A stretch of DNA of 64,000 bases from Ophioderma brevispina (Eukaryota > Echinodermata > Ophiuroidea > Amphilepidida > Ophiodermatidae), in contig JAMKCH010044088.1 of the NCBI GenBank assembly GCA_023653785.1, positions 1-64,000 on the forward strand. The letters run 5' to 3'. The notes under the pieces are model-generated. The model was not told the DNA's origin. It did no database searches and was given only the letters and a program-made list of their open reading frames with translations. Position numbers and translations under genes: made by a program. Within the stretch, counting starts at the first letter, position 1; the number at the start of each line of letters is the position of its first letter. Below are positions 35,440 through 45,943 of the stretch, piece by piece.

Positions 35440-35637
35440 TTATTCCCGAACTCTCCTGATGAACTCTTAAAATTAACAATAAAGTTGAAAAGCAGCAATA
35501 GCAGTGCATTCGACGACATCAGCAATAATCTCTTAAAACAAATAATCCCATCCATTGCTAGTGTTCTTGCCCACATTTTTAATTCTTCACTTGCATCTGG
35601 TATTGTTCCCAATGCTTTCAGGAAGTATGATGACCAT
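35440..35637 (+). mobile_element. Reverse transcriptase N-terminal fragment (CR1/Jockey-like)
   Basis: Encodes K-S-S-N-S-S-A-F-D-D-I-S-N-N-L-L-K then S-I-A-S-V-L-A-H-I-F-N-S-S-L-A-S-G-I-V-P. This matches the block before the catalytic palm, and the LINE at 40582 has an equivalent block (KSSGFDDISP...LSTGVFPADL). It stops abruptly at 35637 and is joined in frame to the endonuclease part of a different LINE. Confidence 0.7.
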
Positions 35638-38515
35638 GGTGGTGTTGGGATAATCCACAAAACTTGCCTAAACATTCAAAATACACCCACAGGCATTAAT
35701 ACACCTTCTTTTGAGCATGCTTGTGTGGTAATAAACAAAACTAGTGTTAGACTCATCCCTGTGTATCGTCCACCACCTTCCAGGGAAAATGGTCTCAAAA
35801 TAAGTCAATTCTTAAATGAGTTTGATACTTTCCTTAATGAGATTGCTCTTGTTCCCGCTAAAACGATACTGCTGGGTGATTTCAACGTGCATGTTGACCT
35901 CCCCGCTAAACCGGAGTCTATTCATTTGTTTTTTTGAGCTTCTGGCTGCTATGGTTTTCATCAGCATATACCCATAAAGATGGTCCATTGGACCTGAATA
36001 TATCTCGTCTTGAGTGGATTAGTTGATGGTAGGACCTCTGCTGGCCACCCTAGGCTATGATCATCGTTTGACTTAATCTGTACGATTAGCAGCCAGAAAA
36101 CACCACTCATGAGAACTAGGTGCACCATCCCCAGAAATATTAAAGAATATTGACAAGGACTCTCTCTCAAATGACATTTTCATCCATGATTGGCATTCTT
36201 GACCTTCGGAGGCTCAGTTGATGAGGTGCTTGGGTACATGAGGTGTCTTAATTAGTGTACTCGATTCCCATGCACCTCTCACAGGTTCCGCATATTAGAC
36301 AACGTCACCGTGGTTTAATAACGATTATTGATGATGCCAGACGTGAAAGTAGGACGTTTAGCAGAGAAAATGGGTCAAAAACTAGAAATAGTGTCGATCT
36401 GGATGCATACACTGTACAATCAGCCGTGACTGGTTAATCATCTAATGCTATGGAGGTTTATTACAGAGAACATTAAGAAAATGCTAACAACAAAAAACCA
36501 TGTGTGCTAATTGACTAAGCTATGAACCCCAAAACTAAACAACGTCCTCACTGTAATTCAGCTACTGACTAAGTAGCTCATTGGCCAGGTTTTTCAGCGA
36601 CACGGTATACAAAATCAGACGGGACGTGAAATTATCCAGGTCCAACTCGCAGAATGATCCAAGCGGGAAATTACTTGATGAGACCGTTCCAATACATGAG
36701 TGTAATCCAGTCACTGTTGAAGACGTAAACCAGGGATTATGTCTACTCCATTCAAAATCATTTTCCTTAGACACCATTCCATAGGTGTTACTTAAGGAGA
36801 ATATTGCAACTCTGGATGAGCCATTAACACTGAACATTAACAAGCTATCCGCATGTGTTTTCCCAGCTAGCTCCGGAAGCGTGACGTGACAACCATTCTC
36901 AACGCCTTCCCTAGACAAAGAGATGCTCAAAAACTTTCGCCCTGTGTCAAATATTAGCGGCGTGGCTAAGGTTTCATGGAGAAAATAGTAGTGCCTATAA
37001 GGATCATCTTGTCCTCAAATGAACTTAAATGAGAATTGTCAGTCAGCTTACAAAAGACGACACAGCACTGAAACGGCACTTCTGCGTGTCCAAGACCGAT
37101 ATCTCAATGCAATTCACAACAGTAAGGCAGTTTGCTATTGTGCGGCTAGAAGATCTTTCTGCAGTTTTGATACTGTTGATCATGGCCATTCTTTTTGGAT
37201 AGGTTTACGTGATAAACGTTTCAAAATTCAAGTACTGCCTTACAGTGGATTCGGTCGTACCTGCAGAACCGCTCTCTTTTCGTGTGCGCATTGGGGATGC
37301 ATTTCAAACAAGGCACATCTCCTTTCGGTCTTCCTCAGGTTCTGTGGTCGGGCCTCTCTTTTTCATAATGTCACATACTGTATCGCATCAATCATCCGGA
37401 AGCACAATATTGCATACCACATGTAGCCTGAGATGGGCAGCTCTATTTGACATTTTGATCCTAAGATTGATGTATTTCGCAAACTGTGTCGAAAAAAAAA
37501 AAGACTCTCTCTTTTGTATTGATGAATCAGTGAGTGGATGCGCCTGTAACAACTCAAATTTACTGATGAAAAACCGAATTTTCATCGCATGTTCAGCCTA
37601 TTACACAAGTCGCCCAAGATATTACCATCAGGGTGGGGACATTGGATGTTCCCCACCCTCGACAATTAGAACCTTGGGGTCGTGTTTGATCAGACAAAGA
37701 TGCACTATGACGAAATTTAAAGGTCATCATTCAGTCGGTTAACTTCCACCTTCGCAATATGTACCGGATCCTCCGCTTTATCACATTTGAGAGTTGTCAT
37801 CATCCTCGTCCGTTCACTGATTTTATCTCGATTTGACTATGCCAATTCACTTTTGTATGGAATGTCGCAGAGATCGGAGTACTTCAGATTTTGCAGAATA
37901 GAGCAGCCAGGCTTGTGTTCAGATCTGATAGATGGACACCAGCCACACCACGCCTTAAAGAGCTCCATTGGCGACCAATTAGTAGCGCGTTGTCTTTAAG
38001 CTATGCTTCTTACTTACAAGGGCATTTGTCCGAATACCTCTTCTTGTATATTCCTGCGCCAGGATTGCCGATCTGCAGATGACAAGACGCTCCCTCACTG
38101 TTTCCCGCACAAAGGGTCAGTGGGTGACAGGGCTTCCAGCAATGCGGCGGGCCCCTAGCCTAATGTACTCCTTTGACCTATCTCTGTTCGCCACTCCCAG
38201 TCCATTGTTACTTTTAAGAAAGCTTAAATTTTTCATCTATTTCCTAAGAGTTGATCGTGTGCTTTTAAATTAGTTTTTTTTTGTTATTGCATCACATGAT
38301 ATTTACTTGTGATAGCAGCTTTTTTCTTTTTAATTTTATTTTTGAAATGTTAAGTACTTATCTCATGGTTCATCTTTTACAATACCTGTTGTCTTACTAA
38401 ACATTTTGGTTTTTAGGCTTACAAGATTACTCTCTATTTTTGTAAGCGCTTTTGACTGTTTTGAGAAGGCCCGCATATCAAAAGCCGTTTGTATTGTATT
38501 GTATTGTTCAAAACA
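35638..38515 (+). mobile_element. L2/CR1-like LINE, degenerate but nearly full length after the endonuclease start
   Basis: In order: endonuclease residues V-Y-R-P-P-P-S-R-E-N-G and I-L-L-G-D-F-N-V-H-V-D (35760-35905); a linker with N-I-D-K-D-S-L-S-N-D-I (36140-36175); pre-RT sequence (36580-36780); N-E-N-C-Q-S-A-Y-K-R-R-H-S-T-E-T-A-L-L (37028-37084), a decayed F-D-T-V-D-H motif (37166-37183) and G-S-V-V-G-P-L-F-F (37339-37365); and the C-terminal block N-R-A-A-R-L-V-F-R-S-D-R with L-K-E-L-H-W-R-P-I. The tail ends in TATTG repeats at 38489-38508. The catalytic Y/FADD box is not legible and there are many stops and frameshifts, so it is dead. Confidence 0.85.
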
Positions 38516-38559
38516 AGGTACAGGCTTCCTATCTTTAAAGCGGGTGACAAACACGATTT

Positions 38560-38800
38560 TTCTAATTAAAAAAATTAATTATGTCAATGAAGCGATCGAT
38601 TTCTTCCAATTATCTCCCTTAAGTTTTTATCTATTTATTTTATGTATTTGTATAATTGTTTGGACTTACAAGGATCGATAGAGCCCAAAGAAATAAGAAT
38701 TCTGGATTTGGTTTTGTACACTAGTGTTACTTGAAAAAACTTAATTATGTCATACGAAGCATACGACCGATTTCAATCCTAATATCTTCCCTAGGTGGAA
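38560..38800 (-). repeat. Inverted fragments of the 34267-35390 array
   Basis: CCAATTATCTCCCTTAAG (38606-38623) and the stretch TTAATTATGTCATACGAAGC ... GACCGATTTCAATCC (38741-38779) are reverse complements of the array unit. They lie on the far side of the LINE, so array units occur in opposite orientations on its two sides. Confidence 0.75.
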
Positions 38801-39829
38801 TTACCCCTTCAGAGGGCTAAAAACATAAATCTACAAATGAAACTAAGGAAAAATATCTTTTCCTATTGCTTTTTTGTTTGACAAAAATCGGAGCTTCCAT
38901 TCAAAAGTTATGGTCTAAAATGTAACTTCGCAAAATGAAATCGCTTATTGTTATTTCTTATGATTTCTTAAAATTGAAAAAAAAAATTTCTCCAAAACAA
39001 TTTCTCTTAGAGAGATTGGTGAAAATCACATTAAAACGTACTTTATTGACTGTTCCGAGGAATAAACCGACTGATTTCAAACCTACGTTGCATTGTTTCC
39101 GTTCATTTTTTAATTTGTTCTGTTTTTAATTTTAATATTGCGGTTTTTTTTTATTATGATTATTATCAACAACAATAAAATAATTGTAGTGTTGTTATTT
39201 TTGTTGCTTTTTGAAGGCACGTGTTGATGCCTTCAAGAATTCATATGATAGGGGCGAAAATCTAAACCGAAGTCGCTGTAAAACCAGCATTTGGAGTACA
39301 TACAGACTGCCCCCCCCAACAAATATACAACAAATTCATTTTGCCAAAAACTTAGAGTTAATCTCAATTGACGTTAACTGATTCTTTTTTTCAGAGATAT
39401 TCCCGTTTTTCAAAGAATTTTAGTTGGTGAATTTTGGGGGTTGGGTTCAGGAGTTATGGCCATTATCTGAGACACTTTAAAAAAACCGTTCGTCCAGTTT
39501 CGCTATCCCGATATCCAACACAGTTGCCATTGAAATCACTTCAATATATTCTTTATAGAAATTTAAATTCAAAAAGTGCTGCTTGTTGTGATATAATTAA
39601 TTTATAATTTTTCTAATGTCACACTGGCCAATCAAATAACACATAGCATTGGGAATTCGATTCCAATCTGTCTTGTTGTCCGCACCCTTACTCCAGGTTT
39701 CAGCAGAAGGTTAGGACCATAAATTAAATGGAATATGCAAGAATCTACAGATCCAAAGAATTGAGTCCAATAGCTCGTGTATAATTGAGTGATATAATGA
39801 AAACAAATTTCCCCAGTTCATTTTTTGCA

Positions 39830-39871
<42 letters not shown>

Positions 39872-39989
39872 TTTTAAAGAAAATTAAGTTTTGAAATGGT
39901 CCACTTGAACTTAAACTTGAAAACACTTATCAGTTCCTGTTTTACAGATTCTCAATACTAAAAATATAACAAACTCCTAATTTTTAATT
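38801..39989. other. Unassigned region
   Basis: No gene recognised. Contains a 29-base T run at 39837-39866 and an ATT/TTG-rich stretch near 39140-39215. Otherwise AT-rich, non-coding. Confidence 0.4.
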
Positions 39990-42033
39990 CTAAATCTAAT
40001 AATTCTGAAATCTAATAATTAGATACAACTCGCAAAATATATTTTAAAATATTGGCCTACTTGGAAAATGAATTAAGGCAACTAGACTGGAATGATGTAA
40101 CAAACTGTGATTCTGCTGACGATTCTTACAACCTATTTATCAATAAATTCTCAATCTTATATGATAAATACTTACCTAAAGTTAAAAAGAAAATAAACGT
40201 AAAGAGGCTAAACCTTGGATCACCAATGGCATCATAAAATCAATAAATACTAGAAACAAATTATACAAAAATTATCTTAAACACCCAAATGATGAAAATA
40301 AAAATATATTCATTACAGGAATAAATTAACGTATCTAATCAAAATGTCGCGCAAAACCTACTTCACAAATAAATTTAACTCTTATAAAAACAATATTAAA
40401 AACACGTGGCAAACTATTAACAACATCCTTGGCAAAACAAATAAAACCTCCGATCCTACATACTTTATTGATGGTTCTACGAAGATCTCTGATCCCAAGG
40501 ACATTGCGGAGAGTTTCAACAAATTCTTTGCTGAAATTGGCCCCAAATTAGCTAGTCAGATTCATTCTTCATCCAGCTCCCATGATTTCCCAAAGGAAGG
40601 CACCCTTTGAAAAGTCAGTATTCTTCAATCCAACATCACCCATGGAAATCCTCGATATTATCTCCAAATTTAGGGATGGTAAGAGCTCTGGTTTTGATGA
40701 CATAAGTCCCACGGTAGTTAAAGAAATTGCCCCCTTCATATGTTACCCACTTGCCCATGTCTTCAATCTTTCCCTTTCTACTGGTGTTTTCCCTGCCGAT
40801 CTGAAAGTTGCTAAAGTTATTACAGTCTTCAAGAAGGATGATCCGCATACCTTTTCCAATTACCGTCCTATTTCACTTCTACCGTGTTTCTCTAAAATCC
40901 TCGAAAGCCTGATCTACAATAGGCTTGACAACTTCCTTTCTTCCCATAATATCCTTCACCTCAATCAATATGGCTTCAGGAAACAGCATTTCACTGACCT
41001 GGCTCTTCTTGGTATCTATGACAAAATCTCTTCCGCTCTCTCAATTGATCATCATACCATTGGTATTATTCTTGACCTATCTAAGGCGTTCGACACCATT
41101 GATCATTCTATTCTTTTAACCAAGCTCTCCCACTCATGCGGTATACGCGGAACTTCCTTAGCGCTTCTCGCAGACTACCTTTCCAATCGTCAACAATTTA
41201 CCTTTTTTGATACTCACCCATCTGGTCGTCTACCTGTTCAATGCGGTGTTCCCCAAGGCTCTATACTTGGTCCTCTTCTTTTCCTTATTTATGTGAATGA
41301 TATTCCCCATTCCTCTGACCTTATCTCTTTATCCTTTTTGCAGATGACACCAACATCTTTCTTTCCCATCCCAACTAACTTTCCTAGTTTTTGTACAGGT
41401 TAAATACTTAATTATAATTTCACTAATTTATTATCGGGACGAGCGAAGGAACAATTTTCAATTTCTAGCCTACGTATCATTCTGTAGGCCCCAGTTCGTT
41501 GCACTATTTCTGATTTTTTTTTTCATACAGATAGCTCACATCAACTTTGCCATCTTTACCTCTATGGTTTTTTACCCTTATGTTTATTTACATCAATGTG
41601 ATTCACTCTTGTTACCCATTGTGTCCTGTTTTGTTCTGTCCTGTTTTTATCTTGTCTTGTTCTGTCCTGTCCTTGTTCTGTCGCACCCTTGCTGGCTCAC
41701 AAATAAGTTCTATCTCCCACTGGGTGGGGTCAATCCTAAAGGTCACTTGATCTTAATGGCCTCTCCCACACCCATCTTCCTCCATTTTTTTCTATACTAT
41801 GATATTATTACCACTTATAATCGATATCCTAATGATTTAAATACCTAATCTAATTCAGCTTTGTTATGTATGCTAAAATTATATGGTAATATCTTGACTT
41901 CATTAGCTCAAATTGCATATATGTCAATCTGTCTTTAAACAATTGTATTTTAATATCATTATTTTGTATTTGCTTTGTTTTGTTAAATCACTGAAGATGT
42001 TGTGAGAATAAAATGAACTTGAACTTGAACTTA
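39990..42033 (+). mobile_element. Jockey/CR1-group LINE, partial ORF2 with 3' tail
   Basis: From about 40050 it encodes a linker (E-L-R-Q-L-D-W-N-D-V; Y-D-K-Y-L-P-K-V-K-K-K), then a 273-codon frame at 40582-41403 holding the reverse transcriptase: K-V-I-T-V-F-K-K-D-D then Y-R-P-I-S-L-L-P-C-F-S-K-I-L-E, Q-Y-G-F-R-K-Q, D-L-S-K-A-F-D-T-I-D-H and G-V-P-Q-G-S-I-L-G-P-L-L-F. Just before the catalytic box a frameshift occurs; A-D-D-T-N-I-F is readable in another frame near 41341-41361. The rest of ORF2 is missing, and the element ends AATAAAATGAACTTGAACTT, a short-repeat tail at 42008-42033. Confidence 0.88.
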
Positions 42034-42165
42034 GTATTTCCCGTTTCAGGCAAAATATGCCTGCTGGTATTTACCGCCTGGCATTTACCGAGGCGGGAAA
42101 TACCAGCCAACCCTGTCACAAAGTTTGTTCAATTGTTTGTTTGTTTTTCCAAATTCACCAATATT

Positions 42166-42623
42166 TTAAAGAGACACTGGCACATTTGAAAAATAGTGCG
42201 CCCTAAAGATTGTTCAAAATTGATATTTTTGCATGGTTGTAAAGCTTTTATGTATAACCAGCCCTCACCTGAAATGAGTAAGACCAAATTAGCGCCCTTA
42301 TAAACAGAACGATTTAATAATTAATGTCGCCGGCGACATTAATTCAGCAGACGACGGAAATGGTGTTTACTACAAGAAAACACACGCCGTATGCATGATT
42401 CCCAAGGCATGCACCCTGTTTGACCGGTTTGTGACCTTTGTGGCGTTAATACGAGTCTATGATATTAATGTAATATACACATTTGTTGATTACAGTTAAG
42501 GCAAACTTAATTTGGCCTACAGATGTGTAAAATGTATCTCTATTCCTCCAATGGCCTAGACTATCGTTTGCGAGCAAATTGGATAAATTTCATATTTTGT
42601 GAAATGTGCCAGTGCCGCTTTAA
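42166..42623. mobile_element. TTAA-flanked MITE, second family (M2)
   Basis: TTAA at 42166-42169 and 42620-42623. Inverted ends AGAGACACTGGCACATTT and AAATGTGCCAGTGCCGCT, about 18 bp with two mismatches. The interior (about 420 bp) is non-coding and unlike family M1. It lies just 3' of the LINE tail. Confidence 0.75.
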
Positions 42624-43079
42624 TAACCAAAATCAGCTAATTTACATTTCTTGTTAATTTGGTTTATTCCCAATGAGAAATGGTCTGAAATGTGATTTTA
42701 GCACTCAAATTGCTCACTTTCATTTTATTAAAGGTTTATTAAAAATTGTCATTGCAGCACATATAAAAGCTGAATTGCAACAATTTTACAATATTATAAA
42801 CAAATATAAAATCATTATAGTAAAAAAGAATATAGTAAAAAGAAAAGTCATATCATTAAAAACAAAATCATTATAATAAAGATTATTGCAAAAACATAAA
42901 CATCACTCTCACCCATAACCACCACATCCACACACTCACGTCTGACACACTAACACAATACATTTAAACATCATTCACTGATCACCAACGCAATTTACCA
43001 AAACATAAATTCACATAAAAAGCATTAAAAACATAGCGAAATTGAATTTGAAAATTCATAGAAAATACATTAACAGCTG
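42624..43079. other. Unassigned AT-rich spacer
   Basis: ATA/AAAATC-rich sequence, no gene. It separates the M2 MITE from the next LINE. Confidence 0.4.
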
Positions 43080-44207
43080 TTGTCATTGTACAATTTAGTC
43101 ATGAACAGCAGTGGAGTTTGTTTGTAACGAACTGTTCTATAAATTGGCAGGGCAAATTTGTCTGAGTTTCGTAATACTCTACCATGTATGGTGCCTCTCC
43201 TAGGTAGCACCCACCCAACTGTTGAAGCGCTCAGACTCAAGAAGATAGTTGAAGAAACTCAGACAAAGCTGCTCACGTCTATCATGTAAAGCCTAAAGGT
43301 TGCACAGCTCAAGAGCTTCATGATAAGTAGTGTAGCTTTGATCCTGCATGCCCTTTTCTGGATCCGTTCAAGAGCACGATCTTCACGAACAGCAAGCCCA
43401 GGGTGCCACACAGGGGCAGCGTATTCAGCAATTAGGCGAACGAATCCAGAATAGATGGTTACAAGATCATCAGCTGGCACGTTAAAGTGTTTGAGTAGCT
43501 TCAATAAATAAGTCTATAATTAGCTTTTTTAAGCACCTCAGAGATATGCTTACTCCATTTTAGGTCTGAACTGACATAGACACCCAGTATTTTTGCTACC
43601 TTGACCTCTTGAAGTGAAGCTTGGTAAATTATAAGAGCTTGATCCTCATCTTGTTTCTTCAGAAAAGAAATTTCCATATGGGCACATTTAGAAGGGTTTA
43701 CTTTCATATGGTTATTATTGGCCCAATCACTGAATGTGTCAAGATGGTCTTGCATGACTGAAGGTTTATCTCGTGATCTTGTCTCAATCAAGGTTAGGTC
43801 ATCGACATATGGTAAGGGCATTATCCAAAGCCGCTTCATTGGCCAAAGTCACAAATCCAAGTGGACCTATTCGTGTTCATTGTGGAAAACCACCTTTGAG
43901 TTTTACCCACTTGCTACTATGTCCCTTATACCTAACACACTGTTCTCTTCCATCAAGGAAGTTTGCAATCCAAGCAATAGCTGTTGAACGCACGCCAAGA
44001 GTGATGAATTTGTTAATTAAGAGATTATTATCGACTAAATCAAAGGCTTTGCTGAAATCAGTGATAACAACATAGCTAATATGACCAGGTTTGTCAGAAT
44101 TTTTTTAGCAAAGTGTCCATCAGTTTCACAAGGTAGTGAGAAGTTGAAACACCCTTCCTATTCCCATATTCGTTCGGATCGAAGTTACTTTCTAAATAAC
44201 CACTTAT

Positions 44208-44860
44208 AATCAGGAACAGAATTAGCCGACCAATTGCGCGTATGTTAAGGTCTGTCAATCAGCGTGGTGTGGACTGTGATTGGTTTGAATGTGTAGTATG
44301 GGCAGGGCAAGTTCGAACAAAATATGAGTTAAAATGTCAAAAACGTGCCCTATTTGATTCGGGTTTTCGACGCACGGACACAATAATTCACGTAAGTAAA
44401 CTTTCTGTTTTAATAAACTTTAAAGGGGCATTTCGTGATCCTCAGCCTCGTCCCCCCGACTTACCTAAAAAATGTTGAGATTTTTATATCACCTGAACCG
44501 TTAGCCTTAGTAATCCACGTGTGCCCAATCTTACGTGCAAATTCGGTCGCATCTGTAAGAAATTCGCAATTTTGTATTTTCTGTCCGTAAACGGACATAA
44601 ATTACAGCACAGTAGCCTATGGCACCGTGGGAAACGAGCAATTGCTAATAACACAAAACCGCAAGATCGGGATCAGCTCAAATTTTGAGAATAAGCTTTT
44701 CTCAAGGATATCTAGTAATCATTGAATGAAACAGAAGGTGCTGAAATCACGAAATGCACCTTTAAATGTTCACAGATTATTTTTCACGGCCGACATTTGT
44801 TCTTCACCGTCAAATTACGTCAGACGCGCAATTGGTCGCTTTATTCTGTCCCTGACTATA
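44208..44860. mobile_element. Inverted-repeat insertion inside the - strand LINE
   Basis: CGACCAATTGCGCGT at 44228-44242 is mirrored by ACGCGCAATTGGTCG at 44825-44839. The similarity extends outward (AGGAACAGAATTAGC versus GGGACAGAATAAAG in reverse), so about 30 bp is inverted. The extended part encodes the same residues (R-x-R-I-x-R-P-I-A-R) as the host LINE, suggesting a small inverted duplication of LINE sequence around the insert rather than simple TIRs. Confidence 0.6.
44420..44765 (+). mobile_element. TTAA-flanked MITE, family M1, copy 5 (best preserved)
   Basis: TTAA at 44420-44423 and 44762-44765. Ends AGGGGCATTTCGTGATCC and ATCACGAAATGCACCT are inverted over 15 or more bp. Interior: CCTCGTCCCCCCGACTTACC, TTTTTATATCACCTGAACCG, TTCTGTCCGTAAACGG, AACGAGCAATTGCT and AATAAGCTTTTCTCAAGG. 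This copy serves as reference for the others. It is nested in the inverted-repeat insertion. Confidence 0.85.
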
Positions 44861-45851
44861 GCCATGAATCCGCCGGCAACTTTTGCAAAGTGATCGGTCA
44901 GTGAAACAGGTAAATATTTCCCAATTTGTAGCCCTTCTTTGTAAGACTGATTTAGGATATCTGTAAGTGGCTTACTCAACCCATTAGAGAACTCCTTTAT
45001 CAACCTAGCAGAGACACCATCAGGCTCCCTGCCTTCCCCACCTTAACTTTATTTAACATCTGAAAAACTTCAAACTCTTCTACTTATTCCTCTCTTCATA
45101 TCAAATCTGTATCTTTACAAAAAAAAATAAACAAAATCATAATAAAATATACATTAATAGGTTTACAATTAGCAAAGAAGTCATTTGTGATATTAATATA
45201 TAACAACCGGTGACAATATATATTTTTTGTTCTCTGGGCTCCAAGTATTTCATTAGATGTTTTAAAGTCTTCATATTTTAGGACAAAAATATCTTTTAGA
45301 CACAATTGGGTCAAAAAATCTCCAGGAGACTATTATTAAGACTGTGAAACCTAAATGTCTTGATTTGGAAAAATCATCTCAATTAAGCCCTCACTGTGGA
45401 TAGAGAATTAGACATTTGTAATAAACAGGAAAACATTTTAAATAACCCAAATCAAGATATTTGTCAACCCAAAACCAAATCAGTAACATTAAAAAGGATT
45501 TCTTATCAGCTGCAAACAATACTGCCTATTGTATCCCTTAAATCCGTAAATACCATTTTCCCACTTTTCAAAAATCACGGAATGGACCCTTTGAAATTGC
45601 TCCTAGATCTAACAAGACAAATTGCGCCACCTTCCTTTTTTGCGGTGATCGTCAGGTTGGTAGTCATTTCCCCTCTAGGGACGTAAGGGATATGAGTGCG
45701 CCCAGGCAAAGTTCATCTCTTTGACAATCTTAAGCTTGCACCCAAGATAAACAGTCAGTGCAATCATCTTCATTTCAATTAGATTTACTTCTTTTGTGTC
45801 TGGATTTGGGGAAATAAGGCGTTTTTCCAATTTTAGACATTTTTTTTCAGT

Positions 45852-45943
45852 TTACACTGTGTAATTCGATTCCCGGGTGCTCTCTGGCAAGCAGGCATAG
45901 TAACCCGCCCGTAGTAAGTTGAGTAACCCAGTAACAAAGGCAC
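45852..45943 (-). CDS. PIP4P: PIP4P/TMEM55 terminal exon (second membrane helix and C terminus)
   Basis: Acceptor CACTTTCAG on the - strand; GT completes a split glycine codon, then A-F-V-T-G-L-L-N-L-L-R-A-G-Y-Y-A-C-L and a short polar tail ending in TAA at 45854-45852. It continues the helix begun in the previous exon (G-G-I-Y-V-I-W-I-G), matching the GGIYAAW...LLAVLCLGRALYWACMK end of vertebrate PIP4P1/2. The C terminus is slightly different from the vertebrate proteins, which is normal for the family. It lies about 800 bp downstream of the degenerate LINE ending at 45060. No clear polyadenylation signal. Confidence 0.9.

Larger units (their letters stand above)
43080..45060 (-). mobile_element. 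Non-LTR retrotransposon on - strand, interrupted and degenerate
   Basis: Read from high to low coordinate on the - strand: I-K-E-F-S-N-G-L-S then I-L-N-Q-S-Y-K-E-G and S-L-T-D-H-F-A-K-V-A (44830-45003); an interruption (44208-44860); then N-E-Y-G-N-R-K-G-V-S-T-S-H-Y-L (near 44130-44175), T-D-F-S-K-A-F-D-L-V-D (44010-44065, broken), Y-V-D-D-L-T-L-I (43790-43815), N-P-S-K-C (43695-43710), L-G-V-Y-V-S-S-D-L-K-W-S-K-H-I and W-H-P-G-L (43410-43425) with L-E-R-I-Q-K-R-A-C-R. This order is that of a LINE reverse transcriptase with its thumb and C-terminal region. Dead copy. Confidence 0.85.
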
